DNA of 35,172 nucleotides from an uncultured Woeseiaceae bacterium (GCA_945788625.1 CALZMQ010000036.1:1-35172); one strand, 5' to 3'. Positions 9,107 to 17,207 are shown, numbered from the stretch's first letter. Translations and numbers: made by a program. The notes: generated by a model from the sequence alone, not told the origin.

Positions 9107-10558
9107 TTGAGTGACAGCAATCACAATTCGATCGACGCGGTCATGACTCGGTTGCTCGAGCCGGCAGGGCTCGGCGAGCAACAGCTCTCCGCCACGCTCG
9201 GTTCGGTCATGCGCGGCGGCGTCGACTACGCGGATCTGTATTTCCAGGTGAGCCGGCAGGAGAGCTGGACGCTCGAGGACGGCATCATTCGCGAGGGCAG
9301 TTTCAGCCTGGACCAGGGCGTTGGCGTGCGCGCAACGAGCGGCGAAAAAACGGGTTTCGCGTATTCCGATGAGCTGGTATTGCCGGCACTGCAGCAGGCG
9401 GCCGGCGCCGCACGCGCGATCGCGCGGCAGGGGCAGGACAAGAGCGTCCAGGCCTGGCAGCGCAGCAACGCCGCTCAGTTGTATTCGCACACCGATCCGA
9501 CAGTCAGTATCAGCGACGAGCAGAAGACGAAGCTGTTGCTGGAAATCGACGCGGCCACCCGCGATCTCGACAAGCGTGTCGAACAGGTCATCATCAGTCT
9601 TGGGAGCAGCCAGGACCTCATTCTTATCGCCGCGTCGGACGGAACGTTGTCGGCCGATGTGCGGCCGCTCATTCGCCTCAATGTCAGCGTCATTCTCGAG
9701 CAGGACGGCCAACGCGAACAGGGTTATTCCGGCGGCGGCGCACGTACGGACCTGAATTATTTTCTCGACGGCGACCTGCCGATGGATTTCGCCCGCGAGG
9801 CGGTTCGCCAGGCGGTCGTACAACTCGGCGCGCAAGCGGCGCCGGCCGGCACGATGCCGGTCGTACTCGGCGCAGGATGGCCCGGCATCTTGCTGCACGA
9901 GGCCGTAGGGCACGGGCTTGAGGGAGACTTCAATCGCAAAGGCGTGTCCGCCTTCAGCGGCAAACTAGGGCAGCAGGTGGCATCAAAGCTATGCACGATC
10001 GTGGACGACGGTACGATTGCCGATCGCCGTGGCTCGTTGTCGATTGACGATGAAGGTACGCCGGCGCAGAAAACGGTGCTGGTCGAGGACGGAATCCTGA
10101 GAGGCTACATGCAGGACAAGCTCAATGCCCGCCTCATGGGCGTCGAGCCGACCGGTAACGGCCGGCGCGAATCCTTCGCCCACGTCCCGATGCCGCGCAT
10201 GACGAATACTTACATGCTGGCAGGTTCGCACGAGCCTGACGAGATCATCCGATCCGTGAAAAAAGGCCTGTACGCACCAAACTTCGGTGGCGGCCAGGTT
10301 GACATTACGTCCGGCAAGTTCGTGTTTTCCGCGAGTGAGGCGTACATGATCGAGAACGGCAAAGTAACGACACCGATAAAGGGCGCCATGCTCATCGGTG
10401 ACGGGCCCGAGGCGCTGCACAAAATCTCGATGGTCGGTAACGATCTCGAACTCGACACCGGTGTAGGCACCTGCGGCAAGGAGGGGCAATCCGTGCCGGT
10501 CGGAGTCGGGCAACCCACGTTGAAGATCGACGAGATTACGGTCGGCGGCACCGCGTAG
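9107..10558 (+). CDS. tldD: Metalloprotease subunit TldD
   Basis: TldD is the zinc-binding catalytic half of the TldD/TldE heterodimer, which degrades or trims unfolded peptides; in E. coli it matures microcin B17 and degrades the CcdA antitoxin. The 483-residue product carries the zinc motif HEAVGH at residues 264-269, followed by [29 protein letters not shown] and the C-terminal [19 protein letters not shown] segment, all matching the family. The start is taken as TTG at 9107, preceded by GAAGAGGCAG at good spacing; it gives the family length, and no in-frame ATG fits as well. The partner gene tldE lies 4 kb downstream at 14541. Confidence 0.96.
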   Translation: MSDSNHNSIDAVMTRLLEPAGLGEQQLSATLGSVMRGGVDYADLYFQVSRQESWTLEDGIIREGSFSLDQGVGVRATSGEKTGFAYSDELVLPALQQAAGAARAIARQGQDKSVQAWQRSNAAQLYSHTDPTVSISDEQKTKLLLEIDAATRDLDKRVEQVIISLGSSQDLILIAASDGTLSADVRPLIRLNVSVILEQDGQREQGYSGGGARTDLNYFLDGDLPMDFAREAVRQAVVQLGAQAAPAGTMPVVLGAGWPGILLHEAVGHGLEGDFNRKGVSAFSGKLGQQVASKLCTIVDDGTIADRRGSLSIDDEGTPAQKTVLVEDGILRGYMQDKLNARLMGVEPTGNGRRESFAHVPMPRMTNTYMLAGSHEPDEIIRSVKKGLYAPNFGGGQVDITSGKFVFSASEAYMIENGKVTTPIKGAMLIGDGPEALHKISMVGNDLELDTGVGTCGKEGQSVPVGVGQPTLKIDEITVGGTA

Positions 10559-10629
10559 CAGAACGCGGGTGCGCAACGCGACCCGTGCATTTCACATAAG
10601 TCCGAAAGAAGTCAGTTCACATCGCACAG

Positions 10630-10645
10630 TGTGAGATACCTCACT
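10630..10645 (+). promoter_or_regulatory. CRP/Vfr-like binding site upstream of the small peptide gene
   Basis: The sequence TGTGAGATACCTCACT matches the CRP consensus TGTGA-N6-TCACA at nine of the ten conserved half-site bases. Its centre lies at 10637.5. A possible -10 hexamer TAACGT at 10667-10672 would put the transcription start near 10679, making the site centre at about -41.5, the class II activator position. A CRP/Vfr orthologue with intact DNA-contact residues is encoded at 20072-20725. Binding is inferred from sequence only. Confidence 0.55.
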
Positions 10646-10699
10646 TCATTCAACATATCGTTAATGTAACGTCGATTTATCTCTAAGGAGGGATAAACG

Positions 10700-10870
10700 A
10701 TGGCTTTCGAGAACACAATTACAGAACACGATATGGATGCCAACTCGCAGCAATTCGTGCAGAGCTTACGCGGTGACGCAAGCGATATTGAACCGGATCT
10801 GGCGGTGGACGGCCTGTCCGAATCGATACTTTCGCGACTCCTCGGGCTGTTCGGCGTCGGGCGCTCGTAA
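10700..10870 (+). CDS. Small acidic protein of unknown function (56 aa)
   Basis: I do not recognise this 56-residue protein. It is supported as a gene by its control signals: a CRP-like site, a full TAAGGAGG Shine-Dalgarno at 10684-10691 (8 nt from ATG) and a rho-independent terminator at 10922-10946. The first two-thirds is acidic and polar (MAFENTITEHDMDANSQQ, then GDASDIEPDLAVDG) with about ten D/E against one R. The last 18 residues, LSESILSRLLGLFGVGRS, would form an amphipathic helix with I43, L44, L47, L48 and F51 on one face. There is no signal peptide. The gene follows tldD by 141 bases with its own promoter, so it is probably a separate, strongly translated transcript. A peptide substrate of TldD/TldE is one speculative possibility. 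Confidence 0.72.
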   Translation: MAFENTITEHDMDANSQQFVQSLRGDASDIEPDLAVDGLSESILSRLLGLFGVGRS

Positions 10871-10921
10871 AGCCTCTCAAGGGGCTAGAATCCCCGGCCT
10901 ACCGAGCGATTCGTATCTGAA

Positions 10922-10946
10922 ACCCGGCCAATCGGCCGGGTTTTTT
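10922..10946 (+). terminator. Rho-independent terminator of the small acidic protein gene
   Basis: A perfect 8-bp GC-rich stem, ACCCGGCC at 10922-10929 and GGCCGGGT at 10934-10941, closes an AATC loop and runs into six T residues (10941-10946). It lies 51 bases after the stop codon at 10870. This isolates the small gene from the membrane-protein gene downstream. Confidence 0.92.
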
Positions 10947-11016
10947 GCGTCGCGGCACTGGACAATGCGCCGCGGCTATGGAAAATGACTCGGCCCGGGG
11001 CAGAATATACAGCGAT

Positions 11017-11235
11017 ATGTGGGTCTCAAAGCCAATCTACGAAAGCCTGCCGTACTTCTACCTGCTCGTTGGCGCGATAGCGCTCGGTTCCTCCATGTAC
11101 GTCAATCACTGGCACTGGCCGACGATTTGTTTTGTAACAGGATTGATCTGCCTTGTCGCGGGGCTGGTCGTCTTGCTGAAGCGGCGTGACTACCGGGTTA
11201 ACGATCGGCGTGTCGGGCAGCGGCAGGACTACTAG
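11017..11235 (+). CDS. Small two-helix membrane protein of unknown function
   Basis: The product has about 72 residues and no function I can assign. Two hydrophobic helices are visible, LPYFYLLVGAIALGSSMYV and TICFVTGLICLVAGLVVLL, separated by a histidine/tryptophan-rich turn (NHWHWP). The C-terminal tail is basic and arginine-rich (KRRDYRVNDRRVGQRQDY), suggesting a cytoplasmic end. The start is uncertain: ATG at 11017 is preferred because it precedes the first likely structured segment, while ATG at 10978 would add 13 residues; neither has a good Shine-Dalgarno. Its stop lies three bases from the convergent ATPase/FHA gene, and both stop codons are inside the palindrome ACTAGGCCCTAGT at 11231-11243. 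Confidence 0.65.
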   Translation: MWVSKPIYESLPYFYLLVGAIALGSSMYVNHWHWPTICFVTGLICLVAGLVVLLKRRDYRVNDRRVGQRQDY

Positions 11236-11238
11236 GCC

Positions 11239-12510
11239 CTAGTCAGAAATTGCGCGCTGCTCGTTGACGGCAGATTCCTGGTCGTCGTCGACGTCCTCAT
11301 CGATATCATCCGTGATCTGGTCTTCAACAGGGCATTCCGTCAGCCTGAGATCGTAATAGACGAGTTCGTGTACGCCGAGTGAAATCCGGTCACCGTCGCG
11401 AAGGCGATATTTCTTGACCTGTTTTTCGCCGAGAAATACACCGTTCGTACTGTTCAGGTCTTCGATTACGCAACCAGTCTCGTCGCTCACCAGTTGCGCG
11501 TGGTGGCGGCTGACGAACTTGCTCTTCACGTAAATTTCGTTGTCGGGTGAGCGCCCCACGATGATGCGTCCCAGCGGAAACACGTGTTCGGAGATCACCT
11601 CTCCATCGGCGCGTACTTCGATCCTGGTCACGTTCTGTTCGGGAGAGACGCGATGCTGAATCTCTTGCAGTTTCTTGTGTATGCCCGTGTTGCTCTCGTG
11701 TTCCTGCCAGCTCAACTCCTCTACCGCAGACATGATGTCGCTCTCGTCGATGACCTGTTTGTCATCGGCGAATGCGCACAGCAGGACAGTGTCGCAAAGC
11801 GTATTGATGAGCCGCGGAACTCCGCCCGTGTAACGATGAATAATGTCGAACGTGGCATCGCCGAAGAGGTTTCTGTTTTCGCAACCCGCGATCGCCAGGC
11901 GATGTTCGATGTACTCGCGCAACTCACGCCGGTCGAGCGAGCCGAGGTGAAAGCGGAGCCGGACGCGTTGCACGAGCTGCTTCATGCTGGGTGAGTCCAG
12001 TGTGTCCCTGAGTTCCGGCTGACCCGCCAGTATGATTCGAAGCACCTTTTCCTTGTGCGTCTCGATGCCGGAAATCAAGCGAATTTCTTCGAGCACTTTG
12101 CGCGTCAGGTTTTGCGCCTCGTCGACGATCAGAACGACCTTTTTGCCACTGGAGTACTGCTCGATCAGGAACATGTTGAGCATGTCCAGCAACTCGACCT
12201 TGCGTTTGTTGAATGGCTTGAAGCCGAACTCGGTCAGCACCGATTGCAGGAACTGTGTCGGCGTCAGTTGTGTCTGCGACACAACCGCGTAAACGACGTT
12301 GTCATCGAGTTCGGAAAGGAATGACTGCAGCAGGGTCGTTTTTCCGGAGCCGATTTCGCCGGTGATGACGACAAATCCGTCGGCGAGCCAGATGGTCGAT
12401 TCCATGTACGCCTTCGCGCGTGCATGCTGCTTGCTCCAGTACAGGAACTCCGGGTCCGGCGTAAGGCGGAACGGTTGCTCAACCAGGTTGAAGTGCTTCA
12501 AATAAGACAT
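11239..12510 (-). CDS. ExeA/GspA-type AAA ATPase with C-terminal FHA domain
   Basis: The 423-residue protein joins two modules. Residues 1 to about 270 form an ExeA-like AAA ATPase: the opening FNLVEQPFRLTPDPEFLYWS is characteristic, Walker A is GEIGSGKTT (51-59) and Walker B is VVLIVDEAQN with D130 and E131. Residues about 297-390 form an FHA phosphothreonine-binding domain with GRS (319-321), SRHH (334-337) and NSTNG (353-357). The tail (396-412) is almost entirely acidic. ExeA proteins help insert the type II secretion secretin through peptidoglycan, but here there is no peptidoglycan-binding domain and no secretion genes nearby. A phosphorylation-regulated assembly ATPase is inferred; the target is unknown. 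It is probably monocistronic, 35 bases upstream of the co-oriented purK stop. Confidence 0.87.
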   Translation of the reverse strand: MSYLKHFNLVEQPFRLTPDPEFLYWSKQHARAKAYMESTIWLADGFVVITGEIGSGKTTLLQSFLSELDDNVVYAVVSQTQLTPTQFLQSVLTEFGFKPFNKRKVELLDMLNMFLIEQYSSGKKVVLIVDEAQNLTRKVLEEIRLISGIETHKEKVLRIILAGQPELRDTLDSPSMKQLVQRVRLRFHLGSLDRRELREYIEHRLAIAGCENRNLFGDATFDIIHRYTGGVPRLINTLCDTVLLCAFADDKQVIDESDIMSAVEELSWQEHESNTGIHKKLQEIQHRVSPEQNVTRIEVRADGEVISEHVFPLGRIIVGRSPDNEIYVKSKFVSRHHAQLVSDETGCVIEDLNSTNGVFLGEKQVKKYRLRDGDRISLGVHELVYYDLRLTECPVEDQITDDIDEDVDDDQESAVNEQRAISD

Positions 12511-12545
12511 ATCGCTTGAGTTTACCTGCTTTTCCCGCCTCCGGG

Positions 12546-13652
12546 CTATGTCACCGTCTCAGGTCCAGAAGTCGATTGCGTCACACTTTCCGCGATTTTT
12601 GAGACAAGGGCATCACGATCTTCGGCCGAGTCACTCACGACCGTAATATGACCCAGTTTGCGGCCGGGGCGCGGCGTCTTTCCATAATCGTGCAGATATG
12701 CCGATGTTAGCGCCCTGGCGGCATCCGGAATATTGCCGATCAGGTTGATCATGCCTGCGTGGCCTCGACTTGCCGAGGAGCCCAGCGGCAGATTCATGAC
12801 GGCCCGCAGGTGGTTCTCGAACTGGCTGGTAGCGGCCCCCTCGATGGTCCAGTGTCCGGAGTTGTGCACTCGGGGCGCAAATTCGTTGGCAAGCAGGCAA
12901 CCGTCCTTTACGAACATCTCGAGCGCAAGGACGCCGACGTAATCGAGGTGCTCCAGCAACTGTCGCACATAGTCCGCCGCACTATTCGATAGCTCGGGTG
13001 CGTCGACGGGCGCACGCGAGACGCGCAAGATACCATCGTCATGTTCATTGCGACTCAACGGGTATATGCGGACATCGCCATCGGCATTGCGCACGCCGAT
13101 GCACGAAACCTCGAAATCGAAGGGAACCCATTGTTCCGCGATGAGCGGCTGAACGCCCAGCGAGTTCCATGCCTTGTCGATGTCGTCCGGTTCCAGGACA
13201 ACGAATTGCCCCTTGCCGTCATAACCGAAGCGACGAGACTTGATGACCATGGGCAAGCCGAGTGACGCTGCAGCGGCCTCGAGGTCTTCGCGATTATCGA
13301 TGGCGCGGTATCCGGCAAGCGGAATATCGAGTTCGTCGAACAGGCGTTTTTCATCGAGGCGGTCCTGTGCACTGCGCAACGCGGCCGCCGGCGGAAACAC
13401 AGGAACCTTGCCGGCTATTTGTTGCAGCGCGGCGACCGGGACGTTTTCGAATTCGTAGGTGATGACGTCGCAAGTTGCCGCCAGTTCGGCCAATGCGTCG
13501 GCGTCGTCGAAGGGTCGCTGGATGACATCGCCGCATTCGGCGGCGGGAGGCGAGACAGACGGGTCCAGGAAACGGCATTCGACGCCGAGATCGTGCGCAG
13601 CATGTCCGAGCATCTGGCCGAGTTGACCGGCTCCGATAATACCGATGCGCAT
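12546..13652 (-). CDS. purK: 5-(carboxyamino)imidazole ribonucleotide synthase
   Basis: PurK uses ATP and bicarbonate to carboxylate AIR to N5-CAIR in purine biosynthesis. The 368-residue ATP-grasp protein opens with the family nucleotide-binding motif GIIGAGQLGQMLGHAA and has the ATP-grasp segments VIKSRRFGYDGKGQFV and LLANEFAPRVHNSGHWTIEG, the latter with the metal-ligand residues E and N. It follows purE by only five bases, so the two form an operon. There is no sign of truncation. Confidence 0.97.
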   Translation of the reverse strand: MRIGIIGAGQLGQMLGHAAHDLGVECRFLDPSVSPPAAECGDVIQRPFDDADALAELAATCDVITYEFENVPVAALQQIAGKVPVFPPAAALRSAQDRLDEKRLFDELDIPLAGYRAIDNREDLEAAAASLGLPMVIKSRRFGYDGKGQFVVLEPDDIDKAWNSLGVQPLIAEQWVPFDFEVSCIGVRNADGDVRIYPLSRNEHDDGILRVSRAPVDAPELSNSAADYVRQLLEHLDYVGVLALEMFVKDGCLLANEFAPRVHNSGHWTIEGAATSQFENHLRAVMNLPLGSSASRGHAGMINLIGNIPDAARALTSAYLHDYGKTPRPGRKLGHITVVSDSAEDRDALVSKIAESVTQSTSGPETVT

Positions 13653-13657
13653 CGTCG

Positions 13658-14146
13658 CTATGTACTGGGGTCGCTTGCAGCCAGGACCGCGTCGGTCTGA
13701 TTGCTGCGATACGCTTCGAGGGCCCGGGCGATGTCCGAATTACTATTCGCGAGCATCGCCGCGGCCAGCAATGCCGCATTAACCGCTCCCGCGCGTCCGA
13801 TTGCCATGCAGCCCACGGGAATGCCGGCGGGCATCTGTGCGATGGACAGCAGTGAATCCATACCGTTCAGCGCTTTCGATTGTACCGGCACACCGAGCAC
13901 CGGAAGGCGCGTCTTTGCAGCCGTCATGCCCGGCAAATGTGCAGCGCCGCCGGCACCTGCAATGATCACTTTGACGCCGCGATCAATGGCCGAGTCGGCG
14001 TACTCGAATAAAAGGTCCGGAGTTCGGTGCGCGGAAATCACACGAACCTCGAAGCTCACGCCGAGGGTTTCGAGCGTCTCGCTCGCGTGACGCATCGTCT
14101 CCCAGTCGGACCGGGACCCCATGATAATGCCGACATCTGTACTCAT
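13658..14146 (-). CDS. purE: N5-carboxyaminoimidazole ribonucleotide mutase
   Basis: PurE moves the carboxylate of N5-CAIR to carbon 4, giving CAIR for the next purine step. The 162-residue class I PurE shows the substrate-binding [13 protein letters not shown] segment, the catalytic histidine H40 in ISAHRTP and the glycine-rich [19 protein letters not shown] loop. It is the first gene of the purEK pair. An upstream GGAGAG, 14 bases before the ATG, is the likely ribosome site. The stop of the darP-like gene is 32 bases upstream, so read-through from that gene is possible. Confidence 0.97.
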   Translation of the reverse strand: MSTDVGIIMGSRSDWETMRHASETLETLGVSFEVRVISAHRTPDLLFEYADSAIDRGVKVIIAGAGGAAHLPGMTAAKTRLPVLGVPVQSKALNGMDSLLSIAQMPAGIPVGCMAIGRAGAVNAALLAAAMLANSNSDIARALEAYRSNQTDAVLAASDPST

Positions 14147-14178
14147 TGCGAAATACTATCACTCTCCAATACGTTCGA

Positions 14179-14442
14179 TCACTTGTGGCGCAGCCGCGCA
14201 ATCGCCGTGCGAATCGGCTCCGGGTCCATCTGCCGCATCAACTTGCCGATGTATTGCTTCTGGCGACGCAGTGCGCCGTGCGCCTTGATCTGGCGAGCCT
14301 CGACGACGGCCGCGAGCAGTTCGTCGTCGAGCGCCATTGCGAGAAGCTCCGACTCTCTCAGCGAGATGAAGGTCTCGCCGAGTTTCTGCAATTCGAGAAA
14401 CTCACGTTTTCGCGCGCTTTTGCTGGGCTTTGAATCTGTCAC
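14179..14442 (-). CDS. darP: DarP/YjgA (DUF615)-like protein, half-length
   Basis: DarP (YjgA) associates with late 50S ribosome assembly intermediates. The 87-residue product matches the N-terminal half of the family: SKSARKREFLELQKLGE, then ARQIKAHGALRRQKQYIGKLMRQMDPEPIR cut into its two visible parts (ARQIKAHGALRRQKQYIGKL and MRQMDPEPIRTAIARLR). E. coli YjgA is about 180 residues; the second half, which normally follows the PEPIR helix, is absent, and only 32 bases separate the stop from purE, so it is not encoded nearby. The start is GTG at 14442. It is divergent from tldE/pmbA, the same arrangement as yjgA/pmbA in E. coli. Either a short lineage-specific form or a truncated gene. Confidence 0.8.
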   Translation of the reverse strand: MTDSKPSKSARKREFLELQKLGETFISLRESELLAMALDDELLAAVVEARQIKAHGALRRQKQYIGKLMRQMDPEPIRTAIARLRHK

Positions 14443-14540
14443 CGGCTAAAGTACTCCCGCGGTCGGTGCGATCATCCGCGGCGGGAGTTTAGCACGCGAA
14501 GGACGGGCCAACAGGCAGTCAGAACAGGAAGCGACGAACT

Positions 14541-15887
14541 ATGGGGAAGCTCGCGAAACGCGAATCTTTGGGCAGGGAGGATCTGGAAGGCCTCGTGGGC
14601 ATAGCGCTCGATGAGGCGCGTCGGCTCGGCGCCGATCAGGCGGAGGTAGCGGCCAGCCACGATACGGGATTGTCCGCAACGGCCCGCCTGGGCGACGTCG
14701 AAAACCTGGAGTACACGAACGATCGCGGCATCGGCATAACGCTGTACAAGGACTCGCGCAAGGGAAGCGCCAGCACCTCCGATATATCGCCGCAGGCGAT
14801 AAGGGAGGCCGTAGCGAAGGCAGCCACATTCGCTAGGGTTACGGCCAGGGATGAGTACGCCGGACTGGCAGACGCGGATCTGATGTGCACTGACGTCAAG
14901 GATCTCGACCTCGACCACCCGTGGTCCATCGAAGCCCCGGACGCGATTGCGTTGGCGATCGAAACCGAGGCGGCCGCCATGCAATTCGACAAGCGCGTCA
15001 GCAATTCCGAAGGCGCTACCGTCAGCACGAATCGCGGCGCGCGCGCGTACGGAAACACACATGGCTTCGTTGGCAGTTATTCACGAACCAGTCACAGCAT
15101 CACCTGCGTCGTACTTGCCGAAGCCGACGGTGTCATGCAGCGCGATTACCATTACACCTCGGCACGCGATCATGAGGGCCTCGACGAGGCGGAGCTGGTA
15201 GGGAAGACGGCGGCAATGCATGTCGTGAACAGGCTCGGTTCACACAAGATCAAGACGACTCGGGCACCGGTTCTTTACGTGCCCGAAATCGCGCGTGGCT
15301 TCATCGGCCACGCGATCGGCGCAATTGCCGGTGGCGCGCAGTACCGGCGATCGTCGTTTCTTCTCGATGCGATCGGCGAGACAATATTCCCGGACTTCGT
15401 CAACATCGAGGAACGTCCTCACCTTGCAAAGGGCATGGCGAGTAGGCCTTACGATGCCGAGGGCGTAGCGACTTACGATCGCGACATTGTGACCGGCGGC
15501 GTTCTCCAGGGTTACGTCCTGGGCAGTTATTCGGCACGGCGACTCGGGCTGAAAACTACCGCGAACGCGGGCGGCGCACAGAATCTCATCGTGCCCGGCG
15601 GCGGCAAGGACAAGGAGCAACTGATTCGCGAAATGGACAGGGGGCTGCTCGTCGAGGAACTGATCGGCCAGGGCGTAAACGGCGTAACCGGGGATTACTC
15701 ACGCGGTGCGGTCGGCCAGTGGATCGAAAACGGCGAGATACAGTACCCGGTTCACGAGGTGACGATTGCGGGTAATCTGCGTGACCTGTACCGCCGTATC
15801 GCGGCAATTGGCGACGATCAGGATTTGCGAGGCGGCATTCGCTGCGGTTCGTTACTGGTCGAGGAAATGACGATCGCGGGCAGCTAG
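14541..15887 (+). CDS. pmbA: Metalloprotease subunit TldE (PmbA)
   Basis: TldE is the non-catalytic partner that completes the TldD/TldE protease, shaping the chamber that admits unfolded peptides. The 448-residue length fits the family (E. coli PmbA about 450). Recognisable parts are the N-terminal GADQAEVAASHDTGLSATAR, the middle FDKRVSNSEGATVSTNRG segment, and the C-terminal LIGQGVNGVTGDYSRGAVG and PVHEVTIAGNLRDLYR motifs. The HExxH zinc motif of TldD is absent, as expected. Its last 36 bases overlap the end of the convergent yihY-like gene, so transcripts from both would be complementary there. Confidence 0.96.
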   Translation: MGKLAKRESLGREDLEGLVGIALDEARRLGADQAEVAASHDTGLSATARLGDVENLEYTNDRGIGITLYKDSRKGSASTSDISPQAIREAVAKAATFARVTARDEYAGLADADLMCTDVKDLDLDHPWSIEAPDAIALAIETEAAAMQFDKRVSNSEGATVSTNRGARAYGNTHGFVGSYSRTSHSITCVVLAEADGVMQRDYHYTSARDHEGLDEAELVGKTAAMHVVNRLGSHKIKTTRAPVLYVPEIARGFIGHAIGAIAGGAQYRRSSFLLDAIGETIFPDFVNIEERPHLAKGMASRPYDAEGVATYDRDIVTGGVLQGYVLGSYSARRLGLKTTANAGGAQNLIVPGGGKDKEQLIREMDRGLLVEELIGQGVNGVTGDYSRGAVGQWIENGEIQYPVHEVTIAGNLRDLYRRIAAIGDDQDLRGGIRCGSLLVEEMTIAGS

Positions 15888-17207
15888 CTCCGGGGTCTGA
15901 TCCAGCAGCTCGGCCAGCGTCGTATCGCCAAGTGTCGACGCAATGGCCGTGTCGAGTTCGTCGCCGATGTCCTGGATCGCCGACGACCACTGCGGTTTGC
16001 CGATAGAACCGGTTTCCCCGAATTCGCGCACGACCGCCAGAACGTCTTTCAGTGCAATACGCGCAGTATCACGCCCGGGAACCAGGTTTTCCGATTCAGT
16101 CAAAGTCAGCAAACCGTTCTTTTCGAGACTGGCGACAATGGGCTCGAGCGTTATGGACGGGATTCCGAGACTGTCACTGAGTTTGGCGAGTGTCGATGTC
16201 GCCTGCGAATTGCGAAAGGCACGCCCGACGAGCAACATGATGTTGAGCGCGAGTCGTTCCCGCGTGCTGCTGGACAATCGAGGCTCACGCCTGCCGATGC
16301 GCAGGTAGGCCGGGTTCTGGTGGTAATAGGCAAGCTGCGCGCCGACCAGCAGCACGAGCCAGTTCAGGTACAGCCAGACGAGGGCGATGATGGCGATTGC
16401 GAAGCCGCCGTACACGCTCATCGTCCGCGCCGAGTTGACGATGAAGGTCGCAACGACCACGCCGAGCGTCGCCCAGAGAAATCCGCTCGCAATGCCGCCG
16501 ACCAGTGCCGAACGCACCCGGACCCGGGTATTCGGCATGAACCAGTAGAGGAAGGCGAACGCGCCTGTCACGAGCACGTATGGCGCCACTTTGCTGGTCG
16601 CGACAAATAACGGTCCGACAACTTCGTTTTCGAGCAGGTATTTTACGAGTCCCTCGTCCTGCAGGGAGCCGATCATGCCGAGTGCGACGACGACAGCAAC
16701 GGGGCCGATCGTGAGGACGAAAACGTACTCGGTGAAGCGACGCGCGAAGCTTCTCGGTTTGCTGACGTACCATGCGTAGTTGAATGCCTCCTCGACCTTT
16801 TGCACCATCGAAATCGCGGTGTACAGGAAGAACGCCAGGCTGACGCCGCCCAGCAGGCCGCCGTTGACGTTCTTCACCAGCCGCATGACGTTGTCTGTAA
16901 TTTCCCTGCCTCTCTCGCCGAGCGGTTCCAGCAGCAGATACATCTTGTCTTCGAGCAGCTCGTCGACACCGAAGCCCTTGAGGACGGCGAAACTGAACGC
17001 GATCAGCGGCACGACCGAGAGCAGCGTCGTGTAGACCAGACTCATCGCGCGCAGTGTCAATTGCCCGGCAAACATGTCCCTCAACACGGCGTACAGGTAC
17101 CGCAACACGTTCGTGAGGAGTCGTCCGGGGAGCCCGTACCGAAGCAGAGCATCGGTCCAGACGACTTTCTCGAAGTGGCTGCGCAAGTTGCTGATCATGC
17201 TGGGCAT
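15852..17207 (-). CDS. YihY/BrkB family inner-membrane protein with extra C-terminal domain
   Basis: The 451-residue protein belongs to the YihY/BrkB (UPF0761) membrane family, whose function is unsettled (the old label ribonuclease BN was an error). About six membrane segments are visible in residues 40-300, including TTLLSVVPLIAFSFAVLKGF, FVLTIGPVAVVVALGMIGSL and GFAIAIIALVWLYLNWLVLL. A soluble C-terminal extension follows from about residue 320, with a helix-turn-helix-like stretch (STLAKLSDSLGIPSITLEPI, then VASLEKNGLLTLTESE) resembling a winged-helix fold. The start is uncertain: ATG at 17207 or the in-frame ATG nine bases later, and no clear Shine-Dalgarno is seen. Its 3' end overlaps pmbA. 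Confidence 0.85.
   Translation of the reverse strand: MPSMISNLRSHFEKVVWTDALLRYGLPGRLLTNVLRYLYAVLRDMFAGQLTLRAMSLVYTTLLSVVPLIAFSFAVLKGFGVDELLEDKMYLLLEPLGERGREITDNVMRLVKNVNGGLLGGVSLAFFLYTAISMVQKVEEAFNYAWYVSKPRSFARRFTEYVFVLTIGPVAVVVALGMIGSLQDEGLVKYLLENEVVGPLFVATSKVAPYVLVTGAFAFLYWFMPNTRVRVRSALVGGIASGFLWATLGVVVATFIVNSARTMSVYGGFAIAIIALVWLYLNWLVLLVGAQLAYYHQNPAYLRIGRREPRLSSSTRERLALNIMLLVGRAFRNSQATSTLAKLSDSLGIPSITLEPIVASLEKNGLLTLTESENLVPGRDTARIALKDVLAVVREFGETGSIGKPQWSSAIQDIGDELDTAIASTLGDTTLAELLDQTPELAARDRHFLDQ

Noticed and set aside
10561..10586. CGGGT (10566-10570) and ACCCG (10581-10585) after tldD as a terminator
   Set aside because: Only five pairs, a ten-base loop and no T run; not enough for a rho-independent terminator.
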